Position numbers and translations under genes: made by a program. DNA of 64,000 bases from Bullera alba (taxonomy: Eukaryota; Basidiomycota; Tremellomycetes; Tremellales; Bulleraceae), in contig BCIX01000001.1 of the NCBI GenBank assembly GCA_001600095.1, positions 1,860,001-1,924,000 on the forward strand. Direction: 5' to 3'. This document shows positions 1 to 11,670 of this stretch, in pieces (within the stretch, counting starts at the first letter, position 1; each line of letters begins with the position of its first letter). The notes under the pieces were generated by a model. It was not told where the DNA came from, searched no databases, and saw nothing but the letters and a program-made list of their open reading frames with translations.

Positions 1-44
1 TGACCAATCCCGATGCGGACAAGGTGGACTATACGTCCATCTGA
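1..44 (+). CDS. 3' end of an upstream plus-strand gene (partial)
   Basis: The frame starting at base 3 reads TNPDADKVDYTSI and then TGA at 42-44. It looks like the acidic, hydrophilic C-terminus of a protein whose body lies left of the window. The stop falls 52 bases before the stop of the convergent minus-strand FMP27 gene, which fits a tight tail-to-tail arrangement. Fourteen codons are too few to identify a product, and chance openness cannot be excluded. Confidence 0.4.
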   Translation, partial: TNPDADKVDYTSI

Positions 45-96
45 TCTTTTCTTACAACAACATGCTTCTCTTCCGCAAAACAGAACAGATATCCAT

Positions 97-3000
97 TCAT
101 CCTCGAGATGACGGCGACGATGACAGTGATTTTCTGGATCGGTTGCTAGAAGCTAACTTTGACAGCTAGACTCAGGTCAGCGACCTCCAAAGGTAACGCA
201 CGACAAGCGACTCACCTCATCCGAGGATGCATTGTCGTGACGGACTTTCGTCCTCAACTTGCCCAAAAGACCCTTGACCGTCTTGCCCACTCCTGTCTCT
301 CGGTCCGCGTGATCATCGTCGTCGTCGCTGCCCGAAACCGGCTTCCCGGTTAGCGAGGCGTGTCGACTATGCCGACCATTTATCTCCGGCGTAGTGCCTG
401 CTCGCGACAGACCGTTACCGTAGTCGTGAATTGGTGGCGGCGTCTCGTCGAGCGGCGTTGGAGGTTCGACAGTGTATCGCAATTTGGACGGTGTCACTTT
501 CTGTCGTACCGGTTCACTGGAAATGGAAGCGATGCTTCGAAGGTACTTTTTCGATCGGAAGATGGAGGTGTTCTTGATCAGCTGCGATAAGAGATCGCCA
601 CTCTGATACCAGAAATGACTCCTCGTATCTACGACGGGTCAGCCGAGTCTCTGTGTTCACGGCCGCTCTGCACTCACCCCTTTTTACGTGCTCGAAAATG
701 TCCTCGTACGCCCAGACCTTGTTACGGTACGCAAACTCCGGCGTCTTAAGCTTGAAGTCGACGCAGTCGGGCATGCCAAATCCTCGGTGCTTCTTTGTTT
801 CATCGGTCTACAGAAAATTAGCAGAGCACACACAGCCTGCATATGTCTCGACTCACCTTGTAGCTCAGCACGATGCTGGTGCTGCCGAAGATCACTTCGA
901 CAAAGGTCGCATTGGCAGATGCACGCCTTCGCATCTCCGCTGCATCCTTGCTGGGGACCATGGTGAATTTGTCATCCTGCTCTTCGTCGTGGCCGGCTTT
1001 CTCGTTGAGCGTCGATGCCAGGGATACCTGAGACCGGGATCGGCTGAGGGGTACAGAGTCGGTCGTAGACGGGTCTCTGGTGTGTCTATCGCGCGCAGCG
1101 TCGCTTTTGCTCTTTGCTCCATCTTTGCTCTTTCTAGCTTTTCGTCTCTCGACTCGATCGCTGAACATGTAGTCCATGATAGCGTGGCCTGTCCGCTCTT
1201 CCAGCCTGAAATGCACGGGGTGTACCTGGACCCCAAGATGACGAACGATGGTGATACCTCCGACGGGAGCGAGAATAGACCATGAAGCGGATGCGAAGGG
1301 GGCTTTCTGCAGAAACGTCAGCTCCAATGTGGCAGCAGTGACTCACAATGCGACGCTTGCTGGTTCCCGATGACTCGTAACGATCTAGGACCTCTGGGTA
1401 CAAGGCATCAGGGTCGCTGTTAAGAGCGGATAGGTCTCCAAACGCGAGAGCGCTGTCGTCGGAACCATCCTTGTTTCGGAGCCAGGTGTACAGAGTGCCC
1501 TCGACGTAGAGCTTGATGAGAGGTTTGAAGTCGTCGTGCAGCATCTGCCAGGCGACACCACCGATCCGAATGTTGGTCTTGCTGGCCGCTCGCATGTCAT
1601 CTCTGGCTTCCTCTTTCGATCTGTTCAGGCTGATGGCTTCAAACACCGTGTATAGCTGCTCCGTGCTTTCGAGCAGATCATGCCTTAGGCGGAACAGCTC
1701 TGCCTTTCCGTGATCGTCGAGCAGGTCGACGTTCGCTTCGTATCCTCTCTGTAGCCGAGACAATTCTCGAATCTTGAATTGTAAATCACCGAGATCGTTG
1801 ACCAGCCGCAGAATGTCACTATCTTTCCTGTCGAACGCGAAAGTGAAGTTGTCGATGCGCTCCGTCCGCTTCCGGTGGACGGGGTCCTGGTAGAGGAGTA
1901 GATCGGTCACGACGTTATAGAGCGCAGAGTAGTGCTTCGAAGTGGCAGAAACCGTGAGTCGAGGCACCACGACCGTTGTCTCATCTCGGTGTAGTCGGAG
2001 ATGCGTGATCTCCTGTCCAATCTCGTTTTTCGCCTGCGGCCAATCCAGTCCGCGAGGTGTACGCAGCTGGTTGAACCGGTCAATGGAAACGCTGAGATCC
2101 GTCTTCTGAACGATTCGATCATAGTCGGTGGCCTCGCTGCGGACGTCGAGGAAGATTTCGAGGGGGATAAAGTCGAGACCTTGGGATCCGAATGCACCGT
2201 GCTGTCGGTCCATAGAGTTTGTCGTCGGGTAAAAGGCTTGAAGTCCCCGTACATTGGCATACATACTTGAGAGTCAGCTCAGCGTAAAGTCGACAACTCA
2301 CCGGCTGAGAACTCGAGACGAGATCTTGTCCTTGCCCATGTCGTCCAAGACTCTAAACTGTCTGAATGACACCTCCTCCACAGCCAGCAGTACGACAGAC
2401 GTCTCGTCCAGCTCGCTTCTCAGGGCAATCTGCGGTTTCATTACCAGGATCGCAAGATTAGGTTCAATGGAGCAGTCCGTCGGGATACCGAGGCCCTTTC
2501 GGTCAATGTCGTCCTCGTCGTTGTCGGTGGAGGTCTGAAATTGCTGAACCACGTTCTTATCGATCAAGGCGCGCTCGAGCTCGCGCAGCATGATCTGAGC
2601 CATGTTCTCCTTGTCGTCTGCTGTTTGGGCGGGCAGGTCGTCGGCGTTGAGGCCCGTCTTTTGTCGCTGCGCGCGTTTTTCAGCGTTCTCGAGGATGCTG
2701 CGAAGAGAAGCGTAGGATACCGCCCATTCTTCTTGCTTCCGATCCCGATTGGAAAAGTAATACTTGAAAATGAGGTTACGCGAGGTGTTGTTGTAGTACA
2801 CTCGAGGGCAGTGGACATGCAAAGTGAGCTGGAAGTTTTCATCCGCGCTCTTGTTGCCGGCGGTATCGGTTTCGAGTGGTTGAAGAGTGACGTCGTCGAT
2901 ACAGCGGTGTTCCTTGGTTGCGAGATCTTCGAGATGGCGACGGAGAGTGCGAAGTCGTCCCTGAATGTCCGTCACGGTACTCTGCATGGGATCAGCCGGA

Positions 3001-6000
3001 TAACACCCTATCGAGGCTCTACTTACAGTGGAAGTATCGTCGGTGGCCCGCAGTTGCTCTTCCAGTTCCGCAATCCGAGCCTTTGTAATCTGCATCTGGG
3101 CGGGTCCAACTCCCTTCGCAGCACCAAGGTAGCAAATGTGCGACTCCTCGTGGCCGAATTTTGTCGCCTCCATCTCTCGAGGTGCATCCACATCGACCTT
3201 TGGCTTTTCGTCCTTTGGCTGCTCAGTGCTGACCAGTCGAGCTTTGTGGCGTTGGGATAAGAAGGCTTGAGGACAGTCCATCAGCTGCACCACCTCCACA
3301 TCGGGATCTCGGTCATGGGGTCGGCGGTCGACATCGATGAAATCGAAGTGATTAAACCAGGCCCGCTGATCTTTGGGCAGTTCCGAGACTTTGGGTGGGC
3401 GGTTGGCTCGGTCTTTGATTGGCAAGCCAATGTCGGTTTCGGTAAAGTCTGCGCATATGCCCCGGATCTGAATTCCATTGACCATCAGGTCCGAGGCGTA
3501 GAAACCCTTGTGTTTCCTGGTCTTCTTCCTGTTCTCGGGAGGAAGATTTTTGTTGTAGAATACTTCTTCTTGCAGCCGTTGATGGATGTCGGCACGGAAT
3601 TGCTCCACACGTCCCTTGATACCGAGCATCTGCGACCTGCCGGCTGACCAATGGTCACTCGAGACCTGCTCGTACATGTGGGAGATGTACACTGGGTCGA
3701 GCGCGAAACGGTACTGAATGTCAGCGTTTAACAGAGATGTAGACTCACCTTGATCGTAGCAAGACTTCGGCCAAACTTCTTGGACGGAGGTGGAGCTTTG
3801 GGGAACAGCTCTCCTTGTCGTATGGGCAATGATAGCCGCGAGTCGAAGAGCCTGGATGTCAGCTCTGTTCAGCCCTGCTGCACTCACTTCCACATAGCCA
3901 GGAAATGGGTCGACGCTTTGGGGCTGAAATGCAAGCTATTGTTTCTCTCTGACTCGTCTGCACTTCCATTCTTTGCGTGCTCCGGATGCACTGGTGCTAC
4001 GACCGAGATGGAAAAATGAACGAAATCGGAACGGAAGCCCTCGTACGAGTCGACGTCGTCCTGAAGGTCAGCTTATTTCTCATAGTGTGACTCACCCTAT
4101 TCAGCAATTTCTTCTCCCTCTCGATCGCCGCGGCAGACTTGAGAATGACGTCCTGATGGTCCTTGAAGTCCCAGAACCGGCACAGTCGATGAAAGAGGTC
4201 GGAACCCTCCCCACAATTCTGCTTGCAGTTCCACTCTCGGCATGTCCGCTCGAGTCGGAAGCCAAAGCCAAGTCGAACCCCGTTGAGGAACCTCGCACAG
4301 GGCTTGGTGTATCGCCTTTCGATGAGAGACCGCTCGTCCTGATGCGCTTCAGCCTCGGAGGATGTCTTCGCCTCGCTGCCGAGCGCATCGCCGTCGTTCA
4401 ACGAGGTAAGGCTAATCGCGTTCAGCCGAAGTCTCCGGCCAAAAAGAAGCACTCACTCTGGAATCGCGATCAATAACTGATCCGCGGACATCTGTATTGT
4501 CTCGTACTCTGCGTTGGGCTGGTTGATCTCCATCTTTGTATTTCCCTTGAATGAAAGTACAAAGCCCGCGCCAAAGTTGGTGACCGAGTAGGGGTCGGAG
4601 GAGCCTGGACGTTAGCTCGGTCACTGCCAAACGACTCACCCTTCAAATGCAAGTGGGCGGGACCGTTGAAGTTGACGGTCACCTTCCAGTGCGTGGTCAA
4701 TCTCAGCTTGTCCCAAAAGCCGACTCTGGGGCTCGGATCTCTTGCAGGGTGGGATATACTCTCGATAACCTTCATAAAGTCTTGAATTGCCGGCTGATAC
4801 GAGTTGCCCCAGGTAAACTCTGTGATCTTTTCCGAAGCCAAGTTGATGACGGGCCGAGAGTAGGTCTTGACAGGCATGATCGTTTTGGCGACTTGAACAA
4901 CGAAAGCTGAGGCCTCTTTGGCTCCGCATCCTTCGGGAAGGACCTCGCAGGGAACGTAAACCACCGTGTCTTCTCCAATTGGACCCGGTATGAACTCCTC
5001 AGCGATGATAAATGGGGTGGAGACGGACCAGGAAGGCCGGTCACCGGCGAGGACAGGCGGAAGGCGTACCAGAGGAAGCGGGTAATCCCGGAGATTCAAC
5101 ACGCCTTCGTCCATAGTCCAGTCGATTTTGAGCGGGACCATGAGGGAGAACTGGGTATCGGGCTTGAACGGGGTCGAGAGCTCGCTCATGTAATCGATAA
5201 TCTCGCTTCGAGACCAACCGAGATCGCTGACGTTTAATCGAACATTCTCCAATGCCATGCGGAACAGCGGGGGGGTCGAAGTCGTCTGGGCGAGGGGTAC
5301 GGGCACGTGACGATCCTTGTTGACATCTTGTAGTCGTTTTTTGATAGCAGCTTCGCGTCGGCGCTGTTCTTGCTTGGCCGCTCGGATGCGCCTACACCAT
5401 GTTTGAGATTTCAACCTCTCCAGGCGACTGTAGGCGTCTTCGATAGTCGTAGTTGCTTTGGCAGTCAAGGATCCATACCGACCAGGTTGATCTTCGTCGC
5501 TGCTCGCCAAGTCGACCGCCATTCGGTGTCTGTTGAGTATCTCCACCTTTTCGTTGAACTTCTGGTCGAGCTCGTTCCGCTTGACTTGCTCCGCCAAGCC
5601 CGTGCGAAAAATGAGATTGAGTCCCGTCTCGACTGGGTCGTCTTTGCTTTCGATAGAGACGTGTCTGAAAGACAGAGCTATCGGAGGGATCCTCTTTGGC
5701 TCCTCGGAACGGGGTTTGAAGACTGTCGCAAACTCCCCCTTGTTGAGATCCTGCAAAAGCCCTTTGAGCGTCTTGACCGTGACGTTGATATTAAGGATGA
5801 GCTTCGACATGGCGTACGCGAATGGTATCCTGATCCGTAACACCTCGGCATCCGCTGCAAAGCTCGTTGGAGAACCAGGTGGAGCGGCCTTTACCAATAG
5901 CTTTTCGACGCGACCAAGTTCCTCCCATGTTCCTGTTTGTCGCGTGCTGGGTACGTAGAACAGACACGAGTCAGCCGAAGCACTGACTCCCTCTTGCGCT

Positions 6001-9000
6001 TGCCGTGAGACTGAAGCTGAAGCGATGGTGATAACGAGCTGTTCCCTGAGGGGAAAGGCCAAGTGGAGCTGGATATGGGGCACGTCGAGCTTGATGGACA
6101 GGTTGAGAGGGGGTTTGGCTGGTCGCTGTGTTTTAGGCCTGCTTATAGCCGCGGCGAGTTGCATGAACGTCAACGACGCCATCAAGCTGCAGTAGATGTG
6201 CGAGAGATCGCAGGCCGCTTCCACCTTTTCCACTCGGCTGTTGAGTTGATGTCCCAGGACACTGTCGGCAGTAGGTTGCTCGATGAGCCAGTTGAACGAC
6301 GCCGCAGGAACATACACCAAGGCTCGCTCGGCCTGCTCTTTGTCGCCAATGTCGAACGGAGACCAGTTGTTGGCGAATCTCCCCTCTTGAAGCTCGTGCT
6401 CGGCTGCAGGCTTTTGGAATTCCCACCCGACAAACTCGTCCTGCGGTCGGGATTTGGGAGCCTTTGGTCGGGTTTGGACCTGGTGTGTACCGCCATTGTC
6501 GTTGAAGCGCTGGCCGTTGTAAACTGGCTTGAGGAAGAGATCGGCGGCCGTCACGGAGACGAGTGCAGCTCGCCCACGAGCAGCGGACAGCTTGTTGTGC
6601 TTAGCTAGAGCTTGGGTCGCAATGTCTTCAGGCAGATGCAGACTGGTTCGATGTGCCGCGTTGAGAGAGTGGCGGAACGGAAGCGTCTGCGAGCGATGCT
6701 GATAGTAGGCGTACTCTCCTGTGACTCGTGTTTGCAGCCATAGTCCTCTTGAGAGCTTCGACTCGCATTCTGGGTTGACATCTTCGTGAGCGATGAAGAC
6801 GCTGATGAGGCCGGTAGCGATTCGGGCGGAAACGCCGGAGGGTAGGCGGTCCAGCAGACACTTCTCGGGCGATTCCATAGGCTGAACATCTGAGTCGCTC
6901 GGTGCTCGGGCATTGAGGATCGCTATTGCGGCATCGATCACCGCCTTGTCACAGAGATTGACCTCGATGCCTTGGTCGATACCAAAGTCGACATCGCATA
7001 ACAATGATTCGCTTTCGAGGGATACCAAGTCCGTGCCGTCGTCACCAGTGGTCTGAGTACCGAGCACCTCTCCGGTGATCTCCCCGTGTACGCGACCGAT
7101 GGACCCCAAGTGATACGTACGCGAGTCTCGATCGGACTTCCCGCTCAAAGTCATATCGATGGAGATTGGCTCGAGGGCGCAAGAAAGGTTTCCTTTGAAC
7201 GAGACCGAGTAGTTCTCGGGCAGGACTGCAAGTGGGAGGGTTGTTTTACGACGGAGTTGAGGCTTGAGCATGGCCGGAGGCAAGGCATAATCCCTGTCTG
7301 ATCCCTCTTCCTGACGTCGCTTCCACAGGTTGTCTTCTTCAAGGAACGCAGATTTGTGCGCGTAGCTATCACGCCTTCTGGCGATCAGGTCGGAATAGCC
7401 GGTAAAGCAGCCCAAATGGAACCCTTCCGATGCGACGGTCATGGTGGCCTTTCTGTCAGATGCCCGATCGGCGAGTAGCACCATTGTATGGCCGACGTCG
7501 AGGACGAGTCGGATTCGTGGAGGCAGAGGAGCCGGTTTGGAGGGCTGGGAGCGAGCTTTTGCTGCCTTTCTGTCGAGTGCTTTGGGATGGGTGCGTCGCC
7601 AAGCGTCTTGGATCTCCTCGAGAAGTTGCACGTCGCCAGCGAGGTCGACAGAGTCGATTACTGCCCTGCCGACGATAAGTGCTAGATTCGGGTCGGTGGG
7701 GAATAAGAGCTCTTCCCGAGACCACCCTGAGGGACGCCAGGTGGAGAAACCCTCGACTACAGCACTGCGAATCTGGACCAGTTGTGATCGCTGATAGTCC
7801 CCCGGGGCGATACACTCGAGACCGATGCTGTGCCACTGTGCGTAAAATGCTAGCCCACGGATCCGCGCCGCGGGAGACGCATTGGTGCCAAAGGCGTTTC
7901 TAGCCCTGCTGTCGTTGACAGAGTCGGCGGCCGATATTCGGCATCGAAGGTCGGAGATGTCGAGAGTGAGTATGAACTTCTCGCTGTCTACCTTGGCGCG
8001 GAGACCACTGACGTCGGTCGTGGAGGATTGAGCGGAGGATGGGTACGAGTCTGTCGAGAGGTCGTGCGAGATTTTCACCTGTTCAAAGGACAGTGACACA
8101 GATTCAAATGCGCGAAGGATGGTCTACGAGGAGTTAGCTGGGATCAAGGACGTCTAGACTCACCCTAGGCCAAGACTGTGGAGACCATGTTTCGCCAGGT
8201 GATCTTATCGACGGCTTGGAGGATTTACGGCGCTCCATCAACTCTTGCAAGTTGAGGAGGGAGAGGAGATCCGTTTGAAGTTTTCCAACGTCCAGAGATG
8301 TGTGAAGAGTGTCTTCTCCGAGGAGGCCCTTGTGTGGACCGAACCTGAGAGAATAGACAAAATTTGTCGGCTCGCATATGCTCAGTAGTTGCTGGTATCC
8401 TCTACCATGGTTGGCATTTTTCGCGGGGTTTCCATTGAAAAGGCTGTGAAGGGATCCAACAGAGGCTAGCGATCTAGGTATACTCGAGGATTGTCGAACA
8501 TCACCATGGATCGGCTCGGATAGTGACGGGCTGGTGGGAAGAATGATACCAATCTTGCCAAGTGTCACGGTGGCCGTAACAACACCTTGGTCTCTGGCAG
8601 TAGCTCTCGACCAGATAAATGACGCCGTACTGGATACCCGGGACTGGAACAGAGACGCTCGTCGCCGAGCCCTGGCCACGCGGGATGCCCTCGGACAATT
8701 TTGCTCAGGGATTGAGCCAAAGGTGATTTGACACGGAGATGGCGAGAGCGAAGGTGATAGCAGCGGATTGTTCCTGTCAAAGTCACTGGCCCAGGTGCCG
8801 ATGGTCGCGTCCCCCTTTTCAAATTCGACCTTGGCGCCGAGTCGAACTTCTTCCACAGTCACTTCGAGACCTTCGAGCTCCTCAAAGACGATTCGAATGT
8901 CCGTGAGTCGCATTGAAAATAGGTCGCAGAGGATTGGAAAGTAGTGGATGAGGATCCGGAGGGTCGTGACGATGGCCTTGTGCTTCAAGTTGGTGAAGCG

Positions 9001-9389
9001 AGAGGGCGGCTGCACAAGTCAGTACGCGTCGATCTAGCGCGACTCACCTTGACCTTTGGCGTCTTCTCCTCAACATGTTCTGTCGCGGGCTCCTTGGGAG
9101 CACTGAGATGGATGATGCAGGACTCGCCGCGGAAGACAACCCAGCTCTCATCCTTTCGATCTCCGTTTCCCCATGTCCAATGAACCTTTTCAGCTCGACC
9201 CAACGGGATGATGTCGTCTTTGCGCTTCTTTGATCTGAATTCAACTCCCGAATAGGTGAGCAGACCGAAAGATTCGAAGCGAAGCTGGGTGTACGCGGCG
9301 AACCAGGCGGGTAGGATGTGGAAGCGGAAGAGGTAATAGATGACGGTTCCAGTCGCCATGAGCTCGCACCACGCTACAAGTGACCACAT
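97..9389 (-). CDS. FMP27: Fmp27/BLTP2 (Hobbit/SABRE) family bridge-like lipid transfer protein
   Basis: A giant protein of about 2,919 aa. Family members form a long hydrophobic groove that moves lipids at ER-plasma membrane contacts, anchored in the ER by the N-terminus. The first exon encodes a hydrophobic N-terminal anchor (MWSLVAWCELMATGTVIYYL). Around residue 1,530 lies the family hallmark GFWDK within VGFWDKLRLTTHWKV. Further on are FNHFDFIDVD and, near the end, MPDCVDFKLKTPE followed by YRNKVWAYEDIFEHVKR, all typical of the Fmp27 GFWDK/SW/WPPW regions. I place 13 introns at 9047-9010, 8163-8124, 4639-4605, 4456-4412, 4095-4061, 3887-3852, 3748-3714, 3026-2982, 2301-2266, 1346-1307, 856-808, 677-629 and 215-166. 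Removing them leaves 8,760 nt, exactly 2,920 codons. The large exon 8123-4640 carries over 1,150 codons without interruption. The C-terminal exon (165-97) is the least certain. The ATG at 9389 directly precedes the anchor. Confidence 0.93.
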
Positions 9390-10036
9390 GGTGATAGGTT
9401 GAGCTCAGGTAGTGCTTTTGATGAGAGAGAGATAGAGTAAAAGATTGGGTCGAGATGTCCTATATCTCGTCGAGCTCGGTCAACTTTTGCGCGGCTGCAA
9501 CTGCCGGTTTGAGTTTCAGCCAGTTCATGGCTTTCGGTCGCGGAAGGCGTGAGCTCCCATGGGTTCACGGTCCGAGATCCGAGCCAAGGTCCTGGTGACT
9601 GGGTTGTCTGCAGTCCTTGTAGCTTGTATTGAGAGGTGATGTTTTGTACAGAGGACAAAGGTCTACGAGTACGTATGGTCCACCACACAAACGGTTGTGG
9701 TCGTGGGCATCATGGGCATGTGTCATCGGGCATCCGGCCACGTGGCCCGTGGCGAGCGTCACTGAAACGGGGGCACGGAATCAAATTTTCGTCGAATCTC
9801 GAGTTGCAGCAGTTACTGAGGCAAGCTCTGCAGCTCTGGCAGTCAGGATTCAGGAAGTCATCGAACCTCGTCTTAACACAGTCACTGCTACAACACGGTC
9901 ACAGGCCATAGTAACACCCGGAGTCTGATCTGTAAAGTAGTGAAGAATAGTGAGTCACTGCGCTCAGCCCAGTTCTTGACTGACGATCGATACAGCGTCA
10001 CATACTTTGCCGTGACGTCGCACACCCCACACCACC
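9390..10036. other. Intergenic region between divergent FMP27 and a small plus-strand gene
   Basis: No convincing coding region is present. It should hold the promoters of both flanking genes. A donor (GTGAGT near 9950), a TTGAC branch-like site and a ...ATACAG acceptor before base 9996 could be a 5'UTR intron of the downstream small gene. Confidence 0.5.
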
Positions 10037-10309
10037 ATGCCTCGTTACGTCTCATTACAGTCGATACCAAAGGCTGAGAAAGCTTTTCTCCGTACTCTGA
10101 AACCTCCCACGCACATCAACCCACATGCTGCCAGTCCATCGCCCCACGCGTACTTCGCCTCGTTACAGCCATCAGCCATCCCGCCAAACGTGAGAATACA
10201 GCAGAGGATCGTGTCGAGAAGGTTCAACAGACTGGTGACGGATCCTTTACCGTCGAAGACCAAGCCAGAAAAGACGAGGGGGACACTGGCATGGGTCATG
10301 AGCAAATAG
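10037..10309 (+). CDS. Small basic hypothetical protein (90 aa)
   Basis: A single open frame beginning MPRYVSLQSIPKAEKAFLRT and ending AWVMSK. The ATG sits in a good fungal start context (CACCACCATGCC). A possible short 5'UTR intron lies just upstream. The protein is basic, proline-rich in the middle and has no membrane segment; the RR/KR-rich C-terminal half could suit a nucleic-acid-binding or mitochondrial protein, but this is only inference. I do not recognise a family. The opposite strand is also open for 86 codons here, so strand assignment rests on start context and codon appearance. Confidence 0.45.
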   Translation: MPRYVSLQSIPKAEKAFLRTLKPPTHINPHAASPSPHAYFASLQPSAIPPNVRIQQRIVSRRFNRLVTDPLPSKTKPEKTRGTLAWVMSK

Positions 10310-10750
10310 GAGTCGGATTTGGCGCTGGTTCGGGATCAAGTCTGGATGTATGAAAGGTTCTCCAGGATGTAGAGCGCTCCTGGATGTATATTGTATCACT
10401 TGGTACGGAGTTGCCGGTCCATCTTGTCTCTCGCCGCTACTCAATCCCTCTCACAGCAGTGTCATCACATCGCGCAGTGGCGCCACGGAACCTTTGTGAA
10501 CGGGGAGAAAGGCTAGAGGGAAGGGCCATCTGAGCCCGCACCGGCTTGGATGAGCACTATAAGTCTAATGATGCTCCTCCTGGACCCTCAGGCCTCAGGA
10601 ATGAGCTCTTGTTCAGTAGGTTGAGCCCAGCCAGAAGCCGATGCCTTTGTGTGTCGATCGGATCGCGGGCAGTGCTCGCTCAGCTTGTAGCAAGGCTGTC
10701 CGGAAATTCTCCTCGAATGAAATCTATATCGTTCGGCTTGCATATATGTA
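10310..10750. other. Intergenic region between convergent genes
   Basis: It lies between the stop of the small plus-strand gene and the stop of EMC5 on the minus strand. I see no supported gene; it should hold the two 3'UTRs. Confidence 0.4.
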
Positions 10751-11315
10751 TCACTTTACGATCGTTCCCTGCGGTATCGAATCTCCGAACAATGATTTGC
10801 CCCTCTGCGATAATCTGATGAAGCCCATCCTGGCATCGCTCGTGTCGACAGTTCTAAAAACTCCGGTCAGCTAGTCTCACATCATCTATTCAGATGCAGG
10901 CATACCTCGTCGCCAGCTCTCCTCTATACGTCACATCACGTAGCGGAGATGCTGCCAGAGTTGTCCCGGGGATGAAGAGCAGGAGAGCGATCAACGCCTC
11001 GAGCACGATCTGAAAATCGTCAGTGGGGGAAGGGGTAGCTACCAGCAACTCTTGGAGGTGGCCTACTCACCGACGTGGGAAGCGAGGTCTTAGCTGCCTT
11101 GGTAACATTGAGAGCTTTCAGCGTGGATAAGACTGAAACGGTCAGCGACTCCGGCGCACTGTCAGTCACGCATTCATTGTACTCACATTCGTACGTCGAA
11201 AAAGCGGCTGCGAGGCAAGGTCAGCGTTTGCCTTACTCAACGAACTACACCACTTACCATGCAGAAGGACCACGCAGGAAACGGCAGTAAGAGCTCTTCC
11301 AAGCGTCTTGGACAT
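10751..11315 (-). CDS. EMC5: ER membrane protein complex subunit 5 (EMC5/MMGT1)
   Basis: Five short exons, with introns at 11257-11208, 11186-11133, 11070-11010 and 10905-10854, join into a 115-aa protein (348 nt, exact codon multiple). It begins MSKTLGRALTAVSCVVLLHA, then AAFSTYEFLSTLK, the second membrane segment IVLEALIALLLFIPGTTLA, and ends with RGKSLFGDSIP. This matches the EMC5/MMGT family layout: a first helix ending in HAAFS, a luminal hairpin, a second helix and a cytosolic tail containing an RG-x-LF motif. EMC5 is a core subunit of the insertase that places weakly hydrophobic and tail-anchored helices in the ER membrane. No single open frame shows the gene because the longest exon is under 160 nt. 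The HAAFS and RGKSLF motifs and perfect phasing make the call strong. Confidence 0.9.
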
Positions 11316-11670
11316 GGTGCAGTCGAGTATGTAAGTATGCGTGCTGTCTGTGCTCTAAGGTCGGCGATATGCCAGCGCATACATTGATCTCATTTGCCTC
11401 TCATAATGCATAATCCAGCGGCTCAGGACCTCGAGTCCAACCGGTGCGCGGTGAGCGCGGAATCAATTTTCTCGGGGATCGCACGTTGAGTTCGCACAAA
11501 TCGCAACTCCTCTATCACTAGACCCTCGTCAAAGCCCATAAACGCTTCAATCTCCCCCATGAGCCCTCATGCTCTTATCGATGGCTAGATATGCATATGG
11601 CTATACAATTAAGATGACCCAAGAAGCGACAAGACTCCTTTTGCCTTTTGAAAACACAAGCCCCAAACCC
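11316..11670. other. Intergenic region between EMC5 and the permease
   Basis: This holds the EMC5 promoter and the 3'UTR of the permease gene. No coding region is supported. Confidence 0.4.

Noticed and set aside
2541..3260. 239-codon plus-strand open frame inside FMP27
   Set aside because: It is on the strand opposite the FMP27 exon 2981-2302 and neighbouring exons, and lacks family similarity or splice support.
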